Assembly (NCBI GenBank): GCA_015488855.1
Contig: WFMY01000235.1
Span: 1 to 15,359 of the forward strand
Source of the DNA: Helicobacteraceae bacterium
Lineage (GTDB): Bacteria; Campylobacterota; Campylobacteria; Campylobacterales; Sulfurimonadaceae
Direction: 5' to 3'
DNA: 15,359 nucleotides
This document shows positions 1 to 7,317 of this stretch, piece by piece. Numbering within the stretch: the stretch's first letter is position 1; every line of letters begins with the position of its first letter. A model generated the notes under the pieces. That model saw only the letters and a program-made list of their open reading frames with translations. It had not been told where the DNA came from and did not search any database. A program made the translations under genes and the position numbers.

Positions 1-762
1 GTGATGCCAAAACTTGCATGTTGTGCTATGGCATCCATGATAGACTCTTTACAGTTTAATGACTCTGTAAAAGCTTTAAATGCTGCTGGGATACCTGATG
101 AAGATATTTTACCTATTACATATATAAACTCTGATGTTGGTGTTAAAGCACGAGTAGGGGAGATGGGTGGACTTGTGTGTACAAGTTCTAATGCTAAAAA
201 AATCATCACAACCGCTTTAGAAGAGGGCAAAAAAATTCTTTTTGTTCCAGATAGGTGCTTAGGTCAAAACATAGCAAATCAAATGGGACTCAAATCTTGT
301 GTTATTGGTGATGGAACTAATCTTAAAGAGAGTGATATCATCTGTTTTGATGGTTTTTGTTCAGTGCATCAGCTCTTTTGTGTAGATGATATCAAGTTTT
401 ATCGTAAAAAGTTTCCAGGCATTCTCATAGCAACACACCCAGAGTGCGATCCTGCCATCTGTGATGCTTCGGATTTTGTTGGTTCAACTTCTCAGCTTAT
501 TAAATATATTACAGAGTTACCAGAGGATCAAAAAGTTGCAGTTGGCACGGAGTTCAATATGGTTAATCGTCTTCGATCTAAAAATACTTATATTCTTAGT
601 TCAACAAAACCAGAATGTCCAACTATGAATGAGACAACTTTAAATGATCTTTATTTGGCTTTAAAATCTATTGATGAGGGTGAGCCACTCAATGAGATTC
701 ATGTAGATAAAAATACTCAAAAATGGGCTAAAGTGGCCCTAGACAGGATGTTAGCATTATGA
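1..762 (+). CDS. nadA: Quinolinate synthase NadA (5'-partial)
   Basis: NadA condenses iminoaspartate with dihydroxyacetone phosphate to quinolinate, the first pyridine intermediate of de novo NAD synthesis, using an oxygen-sensitive [4Fe-4S] cluster in the cytoplasm. The visible 253 residues are the C-terminal three quarters of a protein usually 320-350 aa long. The reading frame is open from base 1, so the GTG there is taken as an internal Val codon, not a start. The three cluster cysteines expected in the family can be placed at C7 or C8 (PKLACCAM), C149 (HPEC, followed by the typical VGSTSQL stretch) and C206 (KPECP). The stop overlaps the nadC start by 4 bp (ATGA), so the two are probably translationally coupled. 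Identification is firm; the N-terminal portion lies outside the window. Confidence 0.96.
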   Translation: MMPKLACCAMASMIDSLQFNDSVKALNAAGIPDEDILPITYINSDVGVKARVGEMGGLVCTSSNAKKIITTALEEGKKILFVPDRCLGQNIANQMGLKSCVIGDGTNLKESDIICFDGFCSVHQLFCVDDIKFYRKKFPGILIATHPECDPAICDASDFVGSTSQLIKYITELPEDQKVAVGTEFNMVNRLRSKNTYILSSTKPECPTMNETTLNDLYLALKSIDEGEPLNEIHVDKNTQKWAKVALDRMLAL

Positions 763-1574
763 TAAAAGAATTTGTAAAAAGTACCTTAGCCGAGGATGTC
801 GGTCGTGGAGATTTATATGCATTGGTTGAAGATGCCATAAAAGTAAAAGCAGATATTATTGCGAAGTGTGATGGTGTCCTTGCTGGGCAAGTTTATGCAG
901 ATGCTCTTGGAGACTTGGAGGGTTTTGAAATTTTATGGGGCAAAAAAGATGGTGAGCACTTTTCTCAAGGGGATATATTGGCGATTATCCATTCTGATTC
1001 ACATACTATCTTAAAAACTGAAAGAACTCTGCTCAATATGATCTTACATGCAAGTTCTATAGCTACTCTGACAAATAGTTATGCATCACTCATAAAACCT
1101 TTAGGTGTTAAACTCTTAGATACCAGAAAGACAAGACCACAACTTCGTATATTTGAGAAGTATGCAAGTAGGGTTGGTGGTGCGGTGAATCACAGAATGG
1201 GACTTGATGATTGTCTTATGATAAAGGATACCCATCTTAAAACTATTGAAAATTTAACTGCGTATATAAAAAAAGCAAGAACAAAAATTCCTTTTACAGC
1301 AAAAATAGAAGTAGAAGCTGAGAGTTTAGAGATAGCAATACTCGCTTTTGAAGCAGGTGCAGATATCGTAATGTGTGATAATATGTCGCCTACTGAGGTC
1401 AAAGAGGTTGTAAAATACAGAGAAGAAAATTTCAAGCATATTGCACTTGAAGCAAGTGGAAATATCTCCTTAGAGACAATAAAATCCTACGCACAAACTG
1501 GGATAGACGCTATCAGTAGTGGTTCGATGATGCACCAAGCTAACTGGATAGACATCTCAATGAAAATAAAATAA
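759..1574 (+). CDS. nadC: Nicotinate-nucleotide pyrophosphorylase (carboxylating) NadC
   Basis: NadC (quinolinate phosphoribosyltransferase) converts quinolinate and PRPP to nicotinate mononucleotide, the step directly after NadA. The 271-aa length is normal for the family. The N-terminal AEDVGRGDL is typical. The active-site region reads DTRKTRP (121-127), then VGGAVNHRMGLDD (139-151) and MIKDTHL (154-160). The acidic IEVEAESL (183-190) and MCDNM (205-209) are phosphate and Mg binding segments of the alpha/beta barrel, and EASGNIS (231-237) closes it. KDTHL replaces the more usual KDNH. The ATG lies in the ATGA overlap with nadA, and no other start is plausible. nadB is not in the window. 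Confidence 0.97.
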   Translation: MIKEFVKSTLAEDVGRGDLYALVEDAIKVKADIIAKCDGVLAGQVYADALGDLEGFEILWGKKDGEHFSQGDILAIIHSDSHTILKTERTLLNMILHASSIATLTNSYASLIKPLGVKLLDTRKTRPQLRIFEKYASRVGGAVNHRMGLDDCLMIKDTHLKTIENLTAYIKKARTKIPFTAKIEVEAESLEIAILAFEAGADIVMCDNMSPTEVKEVVKYREENFKHIALEASGNISLETIKSYAQTGIDAISSGSMMHQANWIDISMKIK

Positions 1575-1592
1575 ACTTTTATGGCACTAAAG

Positions 1593-1614
1593 AAAAATCT
1601 AAGTATAGATTTTT
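1593..1614. repeat. AT-rich inverted repeat between nadC and flhB
   Basis: Perfect 8-bp arms AAAAATCT (1593-1600) and AGATTTTT (1607-1614) enclose a 6-nt loop in the 63-bp nadC-flhB gap. The right arm ends in five T, so it resembles a weak intrinsic terminator or attenuator, but each arm has only one G/C position. It may simply be AT-rich spacer. Confidence 0.3.
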
Positions 1615-1637
1615 GTGAATTCTTCTGGGAGATATAA

Positions 1638-2696
1638 ATGGCTGATGATGCTGAAAAAACAGAAGAACCCACCTCCAAAAAGATAGAAGACGCCAGAAAG
1701 GAGGGGAATGTTCCAAAATCCCAGGATGCTTCTGGTGTTGTTACTCTCTTTGTAGCGATTTTGGCACTTTTGCTTCTTTTTCCTTTTATGGCTTCACACA
1801 TGATTTTCTTATTTAAATATTATTTTAGTATCTTAGATAATGGTATAGATAAAGAGATGCTCTTTGGGTTAACTTTTGTAACTATGCGTGAATTTCTTCT
1901 TATTGTATTACCTCTTGCCCTTTCTGTAGCTATAGCTGGTGTCGTAGCAGCCATAGCACAATTTGGTTTTTTATTTACTGTTGATGCTATAGCACCAAAA
2001 TTTAGTAAACTAAACCCACTTAAGGGGATGAAAAACTTATTTAGCATGAAAAAAGTTATTGAGGGTGTTAAAATAACTTTTAAAAGTTTTACTACACTTG
2101 GTGTTGGCTTTTTGTTTTTTTTCTATTTTATTATGGAGCTCCCTACTGTGGCACTTTTTGGTCTAGGTGATCAGCTTGATTGGTTGCAAGAGAAAGTCTT
2201 AACTATCGCTTTAGTGATGCTCTTTATCATCTTTGTTTTTGCTATTATTGATATAATCATAGTGAGAAAACAGTATTTTGATGGTTTGAAAATGTCAAAA
2301 CAAGAGATAAAAGATGAGATGAAAAATATGGAAGGGGATCCTCTCATCAAAGGTAAAATCCGACAAATCCAAATGGAGGCTTCAAGAAAAAGGATGATGG
2401 CAGATGTCCCAGATGCAGATGTCGTCATAACAAATCCTACCCACTATGCAGTAGCCCTCAAATATGATGAATCTAAAGGTCATGCCCCTATAGTTATTGC
2501 AAAAGGTAAAGATAATATTGCACAACAAATTAAAAAAATTGCTCGAGAAAATAGTGTCCAAATTGTACAAAATCCACCGCTAGCACGAAGTCTTTATGCT
2601 GAGGTTGATGTTGATAAAGCTATACCTGATTCACTTTTCAAAGCTGTTGCTGAGGTTTTAGCCTATGTTTACCAAACAAACAAACAAAAAAGCTAG
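1638..2696 (+). CDS. flhB: Flagellar type III export gate protein FlhB
   Basis: FlhB is the integral inner-membrane component of the flagellar export apparatus that switches substrate class from rod/hook to filament proteins. The 352-aa protein opens with the family signature (EKTEEPTSKKIEDAR, residues 6-20). Hydrophobic segments lie near 32-55, 85-113, 148-172 and 187-209, matching the expected four membrane spans. A cytoplasmic domain follows, with the autocleavage motif NPTH at 266-269 (N266/P267 is the cleavage point in this family) and the conserved PLARSLY at 314-320. The ATG has a purine-rich Shine-Dalgarno sequence, GGGAGA, 5 nt upstream. It follows nadC by 63 bp, so it could share that transcript or have its own promoter; no sigma28 or sigma54 box is evident. 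No other flagellar gene is in the window. Confidence 0.97.
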   Translation: MADDAEKTEEPTSKKIEDARKEGNVPKSQDASGVVTLFVAILALLLLFPFMASHMIFLFKYYFSILDNGIDKEMLFGLTFVTMREFLLIVLPLALSVAIAGVVAAIAQFGFLFTVDAIAPKFSKLNPLKGMKNLFSMKKVIEGVKITFKSFTTLGVGFLFFFYFIMELPTVALFGLGDQLDWLQEKVLTIALVMLFIIFVFAIIDIIIVRKQYFDGLKMSKQEIKDEMKNMEGDPLIKGKIRQIQMEASRKRMMADVPDADVVITNPTHYAVALKYDESKGHAPIVIAKGKDNIAQQIKKIARENSVQIVQNPPLARSLYAEVDVDKAIPDSLFKAVAEVLAYVYQTNKQKS

Positions 2697-2702
2697 TATA
2701 AT
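2697..2702 (+). promoter_or_regulatory. Candidate sigma70 -10 box (TATAAT) at the flhB stop
   Basis: A perfect TATAAT directly follows the flhB stop codon, 24 bp before the TTG of the next gene. Transcription would start near 2709 and leave a leader of about 17 nt. Campylobacterota housekeeping promoters often have a strong -10 and no recognisable -35, which fits. AT-rich DNA produces such hexamers by chance, so this remains a candidate promoter for the DHH-like/peptidase/lpxC run. Confidence 0.4.
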
Positions 2703-2725
2703 TGCGAAAAATATAAGAAGTAAGA

Positions 2726-3397
2726 TTGTTATTGAACCAACAAGAGATTGACAAAGCCAAGCACATAGTAATCGTTTTGCCAGATAATTTTAGTATTGAT
2801 TGCCTATGCAGTGCAAATGCACTTTATACATATCTATTGCAGTTGCATAAAAAAGTCTCGCTCTATACTTCTAAAATTGATTTTCCAACGAATCTTGCAT
2901 TTTTACCTTGGGTAGATAAGGTAAAAAGCATCTATCCATCTTCAAGCGATTATGAGATAAATATTTTTAGTTCATTAGCATTGTTTGAGTATATGCAGGT
3001 CAATAAGATTGCTCTAAATATAAAGATGGCGACATCCTTGTATGCTGGTTTACTTGATTATTCAAAAGGATTTACTCGAGGTGTCAATGGTACAATGTTT
3101 GCTATGGCAAAGATACTTATAGAGAATAAAGCTGATGTTCTTAGCTGTAATGCAAATTTGCTTTGTTCTCAATCTTTAGCAAGTTTAAGGCTGAAGTCTC
3201 TCTTGTTGGCAAAGATGAAACTTCAAGAAAATGCAACAAAAGCAGTTTTTGAGTTAAAAGATGAAGATTTAAGCATAAGCGGAGCTTGTATTGATGATGC
3301 AAAGGCAGTCTTTTGTGATGCTCTAGGTCTACCAACAGTTGAAATAGCTGTGTTGAGATATAAAAATGAAGAAATAATGAAAGAGGCAATAAGTTGA
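2726..3397 (+). CDS. DHH/DHHA1-family protein lacking catalytic motifs (NrnA-like)
   Basis: The 223-aa product resembles bacterial NrnA/RecJ-like DHH phosphoesterases in outline. HIVIVLPDNFSIDCLCSANAL (residues 13-33) occupies the place of the family's motif I, and residues 102-165 (ATSLYAGLL through LASLRLKSLLLAKM) look like the DHHA1-side segment of NrnA. The metal ligands are missing: the usual DGD of motif I reads SID, there is no DHH triplet anywhere, and the protein is roughly 100 aa shorter than NrnA, with the loss falling between residues 50 and 100. It is therefore probably catalytically inactive or has another role. The frame is intact, so this is not obvious decay. The start is TTG at 2726; another TTG at 2732 has better spacing from the TAAG upstream. 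Its stop overlaps the next start (TTGA), implying coupling to the M23 peptidase. CDS status is solid; the family call is from sequence pattern only. Confidence 0.72.
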   Translation: MLLNQQEIDKAKHIVIVLPDNFSIDCLCSANALYTYLLQLHKKVSLYTSKIDFPTNLAFLPWVDKVKSIYPSSSDYEINIFSSLALFEYMQVNKIALNIKMATSLYAGLLDYSKGFTRGVNGTMFAMAKILIENKADVLSCNANLLCSQSLASLRLKSLLLAKMKLQENATKAVFELKDEDLSISGACIDDAKAVFCDALGLPTVEIAVLRYKNEEIMKEAIS

Positions 3398-4767
3398 AAA
3401 GAAGAAGAGAAAGTAGTTCATCATTTGGTATATTGTTTGTACTTTTGTTGCTGGCTGGTGGAGCATACTATTTGTATCAATCGCCAATGTTTGAAAGAAT
3501 AGCACCAAGTGTAATCCTTGATACAAATGGTTATTGGAATTTTAAAAAACCATTAAAACTTCATATCGAAGATACAAGTGGAATAAAAGCATATAAAGTT
3601 CTACTTAAAACAAATACAAAAGAGACAGTGCTATACTCGGAAATGCCTATAACAAGAAGTACATCTATTAATATCCTTATAAACCCACCCAGAGCTGCGT
3701 ACTCCAACAAAGATAAAGAGATTAAGATTATTGTTGTAGCCCAAGATGCAAGCAAATGGAATTTTTTAAATGGAAATCAGACTATGAAAGAATTTCAGCT
3801 AAAAATAGATAAGAAAAAACCAGAATTAATCACTATCGCACACTCTTACAAGATAAATAAAGGTGGTTCTGCTGTTGTTGTTTTTAAGGTGTCAGATGAA
3901 AATTTAAAAGAGATTTATATAGATACAAATTTTGGAAAAAAATTTACACCACAACCCTTTTACGAAGAGGGTTACTTTATCTCTCTTCTTGCTTGGCCTG
4001 TAACAGAAGAAGCTTTCCGTGCAACGGTTGTAGCAAAAGATTATGCTGGAAATATTTCTAAAAGTTATATCCCTCTTTATCTCAAACAAAAAAATTATAA
4101 AATATCAAAAATAAAAATATCTGATAGATTTTTAAAAGGTAAAATTGCTGAGTTGGCTGAGAGGTTTTTTGAGGATAAAGAGATAACAAATCCACTTGAG
4201 CAATTTAAGTTTGTTAATGAAAATGTCCGAGCAAAAAATGAAAAGCTTATCCATGAAATAACATCAAAAGTTCCAAGTAGTATGATCTCAACCTTCAATA
4301 TTAAAAAAATGAAACCCCTCAAAGGTGCTGTAGTTGTTGCAACTTTTGGGGATCATAGAAAATATTTTTACAAAAGAAAATATATAAGTGAGTCATATCA
4401 TCTAGGTTTAGACTTGGCTTCTACAGCACAAGCTGATATTAGACCACAAAATAGTGGAGATGTTGTTTTTTCTGACTTTAATGGACTCTATGGTAATATG
4501 CCAATTCTTTATCACGGTTTAGGACTTTATACACTCTATGGACATTGCTCAAGTGTGAGCGTAAGTGAGGGTGATTTTGTTAATGCAAATCAGATAATAG
4601 CAAGAACTGGACAAACAGGTTATGCTATGGGAGATCATTTACATTTTGGTGTCCTTGTTCAAGGGATAGAGGTTCGTCCAGCTGAATGGATGGATCAAAC
4701 ATGGATAGATTTAAATATTAAGAAAATTATAAATGAAGCAAAAGTTATCATTAAAAAGAACCAATAA
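3394..4767 (+). CDS. Membrane-anchored M23 family peptidoglycan metallopeptidase
   Basis: A LytM/M23-type zinc endopeptidase expected to cut peptide bonds in periplasmic peptidoglycan. After a basic KRRR start, residues 12-29 form one hydrophobic segment that acts as an uncleaved signal anchor. Residues about 40-240 are beta-rich and look like Ig-type domains. The catalytic M23 domain lies at about 315-440, with zinc ligands H336 and D340 (HLGLD) and H417 in HLHFG (415-419), and the conserved H384 in LYGH; all active-site residues are present. In helical Epsilonproteobacteria, related M23 peptidases set cell shape; whether this one does is unknown. The start is TTG inside a 4-bp TTGA overlap with the DHH-like gene, with GAGG about 7 nt upstream. 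Length 457 aa. From memory, C. jejuni keeps an equivalent gene directly before lpxC. Confidence 0.93.
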   Translation: MKRRRESSSSFGILFVLLLLAGGAYYLYQSPMFERIAPSVILDTNGYWNFKKPLKLHIEDTSGIKAYKVLLKTNTKETVLYSEMPITRSTSINILINPPRAAYSNKDKEIKIIVVAQDASKWNFLNGNQTMKEFQLKIDKKKPELITIAHSYKINKGGSAVVVFKVSDENLKEIYIDTNFGKKFTPQPFYEEGYFISLLAWPVTEEAFRATVVAKDYAGNISKSYIPLYLKQKNYKISKIKISDRFLKGKIAELAERFFEDKEITNPLEQFKFVNENVRAKNEKLIHEITSKVPSSMISTFNIKKMKPLKGAVVVATFGDHRKYFYKRKYISESYHLGLDLASTAQADIRPQNSGDVVFSDFNGLYGNMPILYHGLGLYTLYGHCSSVSVSEGDFVNANQIIARTGQTGYAMGDHLHFGVLVQGIEVRPAEWMDQTWIDLNIKKIINEAKVIIKKNQ

Positions 4768-4785
4768 ATGATGTACCTCATTTGT
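4764..4785. repeat. Small stem overlapping the peptidase stop, before lpxC
   Basis: AAATGA (4766-4771) and TCATTT (4778-4783) form a perfect 6-bp inverted repeat around TGTACC, extendable by a wobble pair and an A-T pair. It includes the peptidase stop codon and ends just before the lpxC Shine-Dalgarno sequence AGGAG (4788-4792). It is too AT-rich to call a terminator; an effect on lpxC translation is possible but unsupported. Confidence 0.2.
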
Positions 4786-4801
4786 TTAGGAGATAAATAA
4801 A

Positions 4802-5686
4802 ATGTACCAAACAACAATTAAAAAATCTGTTGAACTCGTGGGGATAGGACTTCATAAAGGCTCCCCAGTAAAACTTAGGTTAGAACCCTTAGAATCCAAT
4901 AGTGGTATTGTCTTTTACCGTAGCGATGTTGATGTTTCTATCCCTCTCATCCCAGCTAATGTGGTCGATACAAAAATGGCAACAGTCATAGGGAAAGATG
5001 GTTATGTTATATCTACGATAGAACATCTACTTTCTGCGGTGTATGCGTATGGTATAGATAATTTAAAAGTTATTGTAGATGCTGATGAAGTACCAGTGAT
5101 GGATGGGAGTAGTGCAAGTTTTTGTATGCTCTTAGATGAAGCACAAGTTAGTGAGTTAGATACACCTAAAAAAGTGATGCGTATCAAAAAAGAGGTGATG
5201 ATACAAGAGGGTGAGAAGTATGTAAAGCTCTCCCCTTCACCTGATTTGAAATATGACTTTACTATTAAGTTTGAACATCCAGTCATTAAACAACAAGATT
5301 TTTCTTTGCAGTTTACAAAACAATCTTACAAAGAGGAGATATCGCGTGCAAGAACATTTGGTTTTTTACATGAAGTGCAGTATCTTCGTTCCAAAGGTTT
5401 AGCACTTGGTGGCTCACTAGAAAATGCAGTAGTGCTTGATGAAAAAAAAGTTCTCAATCCAGAAGGTCTGCGTTACTCAAATGAATTTGTAAGACATAAG
5501 ATATTGGATGCTATAGGAGATATGAGTCTTATTGGGATGAACTTTATAGGTAACTATGAAGCTTTAGCCGGGAGTCACAATCTCAATCACAAGCTTACAC
5601 TAAAGCTTCTCAAAAACACAGACAACTATGAAGTTGTTGAGTTAGTTGGAGCAAAAACTGCGGAGTTAGAAAAGGCATATGCGTAA
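4802..5686 (+). CDS. lpxC: UDP-3-O-acyl-N-acetylglucosamine deacetylase LpxC
   Basis: LpxC is the zinc deacetylase that makes the committed step of lipid A synthesis at the cytoplasmic face of the inner membrane. At 294 aa it has standard length. Catalytic residues are in place: E74-H75 in EHLLSAVYAYGIDN, H232 and D236 in VRHKILDAIGD, and H259 in AGSHNLNHK. MDGSSASF (100-107) and ARTFGF (183-188) are further family signatures. The ATG has AGGAG at 4788-4792, 9 nt upstream, one of the clearest ribosome binding sites in the window. The last 8 bp overlap the tsaB start. Its placement after a murein peptidase groups two envelope functions. Confidence 0.98.
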   Translation: MYQTTIKKSVELVGIGLHKGSPVKLRLEPLESNSGIVFYRSDVDVSIPLIPANVVDTKMATVIGKDGYVISTIEHLLSAVYAYGIDNLKVIVDADEVPVMDGSSASFCMLLDEAQVSELDTPKKVMRIKKEVMIQEGEKYVKLSPSPDLKYDFTIKFEHPVIKQQDFSLQFTKQSYKEEISRARTFGFLHEVQYLRSKGLALGGSLENAVVLDEKKVLNPEGLRYSNEFVRHKILDAIGDMSLIGMNFIGNYEALAGSHNLNHKLTLKLLKNTDNYEVVELVGAKTAELEKAYA

Positions 5687-6140
5687 AAAAGTAGATATAG
5701 TAGTTATCGCTCTATCAAGTCCAATACTCATAGGGGTATATAAAGATAATAAGCTTATAGATAGCGTAGAGACAGATGAAAAATCTTCAGAAGCTTTACC
5801 TTTGATTTTTGAGGATTTGTTGGCTAAATATGAGATAAAAAATCTTTTTTATGCAAATGGTCCTGGAAGTTTTATGGCTATAAAAGTATCCTATATTTTT
5901 TTAAAATCTTTATCTATTTTAAATAATGTTCCACTCTATGCAAGAGATGCTTTTTATTTCAACAAAAATCAACCCATAAAAGCGATAGCAAAGTTGTACT
6001 TTGTTAAACTTACGACTAAAATAGAAACTCAAAGATTAGAAAATGTACCAATATGCAGTTTTAAGCTTCATGATGTGCTTGAGTATGATGAGTTTACAAA
6101 AGAATCAACCCCCATTTATGGTATTGGGGCAGTTGGATAG
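5679..6140 (+). CDS. tsaB: Short TsaB-type tRNA t6A biosynthesis protein
   Basis: TsaB partners TsaD and TsaE in making N6-threonylcarbamoyladenosine at A37 of ANN-decoding tRNAs. The signature here is YANGPGSFMAIKVSYIFLKS (58-77), matching the family GPGSFTGLRIG segment that follows the actin-like ATPase fold start. The protein has only 153 residues against about 230 in E. coli, so most of the second lobe is missing, and the N-terminal IDTS element is degenerate (IALSSP, 10-15). Short forms are, as I recall, normal in Campylobacterota, including the C. jejuni protein between lpxC and thrB. The start overlaps lpxC by 8 bp, with AAAAGG just upstream. Position supports the assignment as much as sequence does. 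Confidence 0.75.
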   Translation: MRKKVDIVVIALSSPILIGVYKDNKLIDSVETDEKSSEALPLIFEDLLAKYEIKNLFYANGPGSFMAIKVSYIFLKSLSILNNVPLYARDAFYFNKNQPIKAIAKLYFVKLTTKIETQRLENVPICSFKLHDVLEYDEFTKESTPIYGIGAVG

Positions 6141-6148
6141 GAATAAGA

Positions 6149-7030
6149 TTGAACATTAGTGTACCAGCAACATCTGCCAACCTTGGCCCAGGTTTTGACT
6201 CTTTGGGCTTAGCGTTAAACCTTCGCAATAGAGTAGAGTTTCATCCATCAAAATTTTTTAGTGTAGCCATCAAGGGTGAGGGTGAGAATAATCCTCGTTT
6301 AAAAGGAAATAATCTTTTTATTAGTATTTTTAACGACCATTACAAAAGATTGACAGATAAATCACAAAATTTTAAATTTACATTTTACAATCAAATTCCG
6401 ATGTCGCGAGGTTTGGGTTCATCATCTGCTGTTATTGTCAGTGCTATAGCATCAGCACATGAAGCAGCGGGAATCAGAGTTTCAAAAAGAAGAATCCTCA
6501 ACCATGCACTTTTTTATGAATCCCATCCTGACAATATTACACCTGCTGTCATGGGCGGATTTAATGCGGCAACTGTTGAAAAGAATAAGGTTTTTTCTCA
6601 AAAAAAACATCTGCCAGACTATATAAAAGCAATAGTCGTTATCCCAAACAAACAGATGAATACTTCTAAATCAAGAACAGTTTTACCGAAGTCTTATTCT
6701 AAAGATAATGCTGTTTATAACCTTTCACATTCAGCACTGAGTGTCGCTGCATTTTTCAATGAAGATTGGGAGATGTTAAAACTTGCTTCACATGATAGAT
6801 TTCACCAAAAAGCGAGGATGAAAACATTGCCAGAGCTTTTTACAGTGCAAAAAGTGGCGTATGAGAGTGGTGCATTGATGAGTACACTCTCAGGAAGTGG
6901 TTCAACATTTTTCAATATGGCATATGATGAGGATACGGCGATGATTTCTAACAAGTTAAAGCAGAAATTTCCAGATTTTATAGTTAAAATACTAGATTTT
7001 GACAATAATGGTCTAATAATAGAGCGTTAG
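6149..7030 (+). CDS. thrB: Homoserine kinase ThrB
   Basis: A GHMP-superfamily kinase that phosphorylates homoserine with ATP in threonine biosynthesis. N-terminal PATSANLGPGFDSLGLAL (6-23) is diagnostic of ThrB. The ATP loop PMSRGLGSSSAV lies at 84-95, HPDNITPA at 126-133, and the C-terminal glycine-rich LSGSGSTFF at 247-255. At 293 aa it has the usual length. The start is TTG at 6149, because the family always begins with the VPATSANLGPG segment within a few residues of the N terminus; AGGA at 6139-6142 gives a 6-nt spacing. It lies 8 bp after tsaB, in the same transcription unit by spacing. The other threonine genes are not here. Confidence 0.97.
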   Translation: MNISVPATSANLGPGFDSLGLALNLRNRVEFHPSKFFSVAIKGEGENNPRLKGNNLFISIFNDHYKRLTDKSQNFKFTFYNQIPMSRGLGSSSAVIVSAIASAHEAAGIRVSKRRILNHALFYESHPDNITPAVMGGFNAATVEKNKVFSQKKHLPDYIKAIVVIPNKQMNTSKSRTVLPKSYSKDNAVYNLSHSALSVAAFFNEDWEMLKLASHDRFHQKARMKTLPELFTVQKVAYESGALMSTLSGSGSTFFNMAYDEDTAMISNKLKQKFPDFIVKILDFDNNGLIIER

Positions 7031-7059
7031 CCTATTAATAAGAGTAAGTTTTAGATATA

Positions 7060-7317
7060 ATGGCAAAAAAATTTCATCATATAACTAGAATGTGTGTCTC
7101 TTGTCGAGATAAACAATCTCAAAGTGAACTCCTAAGACTCAGATGTAGCGAAGGCTCATTGGAGAGATATGTTGGAGTTGGAAGAACTTTTTATTTGTGC
7201 GCTAGTTGTTTAAAAGATGAAAAAAAACTAACTCGCTCACTAATGCGCCAGTGTAAAAGTGGCGATAAAGATAAACTAATGAATAAACTAAAGGAGATCA
7301 TCACTGATGATAGATAA
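7060..7317 (+). CDS. ylxR: YlxR-family (DUF448) RNA-binding protein
   Basis: An 85-aa basic protein upstream of infB, the position where YlxR is found across bacteria. It carries RMCVSCRDK (10-18), matching the family's conserved R-x-C core, then GRTFYLCASC (41-50), which corresponds to the GRGAY segment. Two CxxC pairs (C12/C15 and C47/C50) could bind a metal, a feature absent from the Bacillus and Streptococcus forms. YlxR proteins bind RNA; in Bacillus subtilis YlxR has been linked to RNase P and expression control. The ATG at 7060 keeps the core arginine R10; the next ATG (7090) would remove it. No clear Shine-Dalgarno sequence is seen. The gene overlaps infB by 11 bp. nusA, its usual upstream neighbour elsewhere, is replaced by thrB. 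Confidence 0.88.
   Translation: MAKKFHHITRMCVSCRDKQSQSELLRLRCSEGSLERYVGVGRTFYLCASCLKDEKKLTRSLMRQCKSGDKDKLMNKLKEIITDDR

Noticed and set aside
1..3. GTG at the window edge as the nadA start
   Set aside because: The protein would lack the N-terminal domain and the frame is open to the edge, so this is an internal codon of a truncated gene.
1593..1614. Inverted repeat as a terminator after nadC
   Set aside because: The arms are nearly all A/T with one G/C pair each, too weak to assert termination; listed only as a repeat.
1487..1801. 104-aa open frame on the - strand across the nadC-flhB gap
   Set aside because: Antisense to nadC and flhB coding sequence with no start signal; composition follows the opposite strand.
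2486..2494. CCCTATAGT in flhB, like the core of the XRE dyad
   Set aside because: Only the core matches (10 of 14 over the full dyad), it is coding sequence far from the regulator, and it shows that such cores arise by chance.
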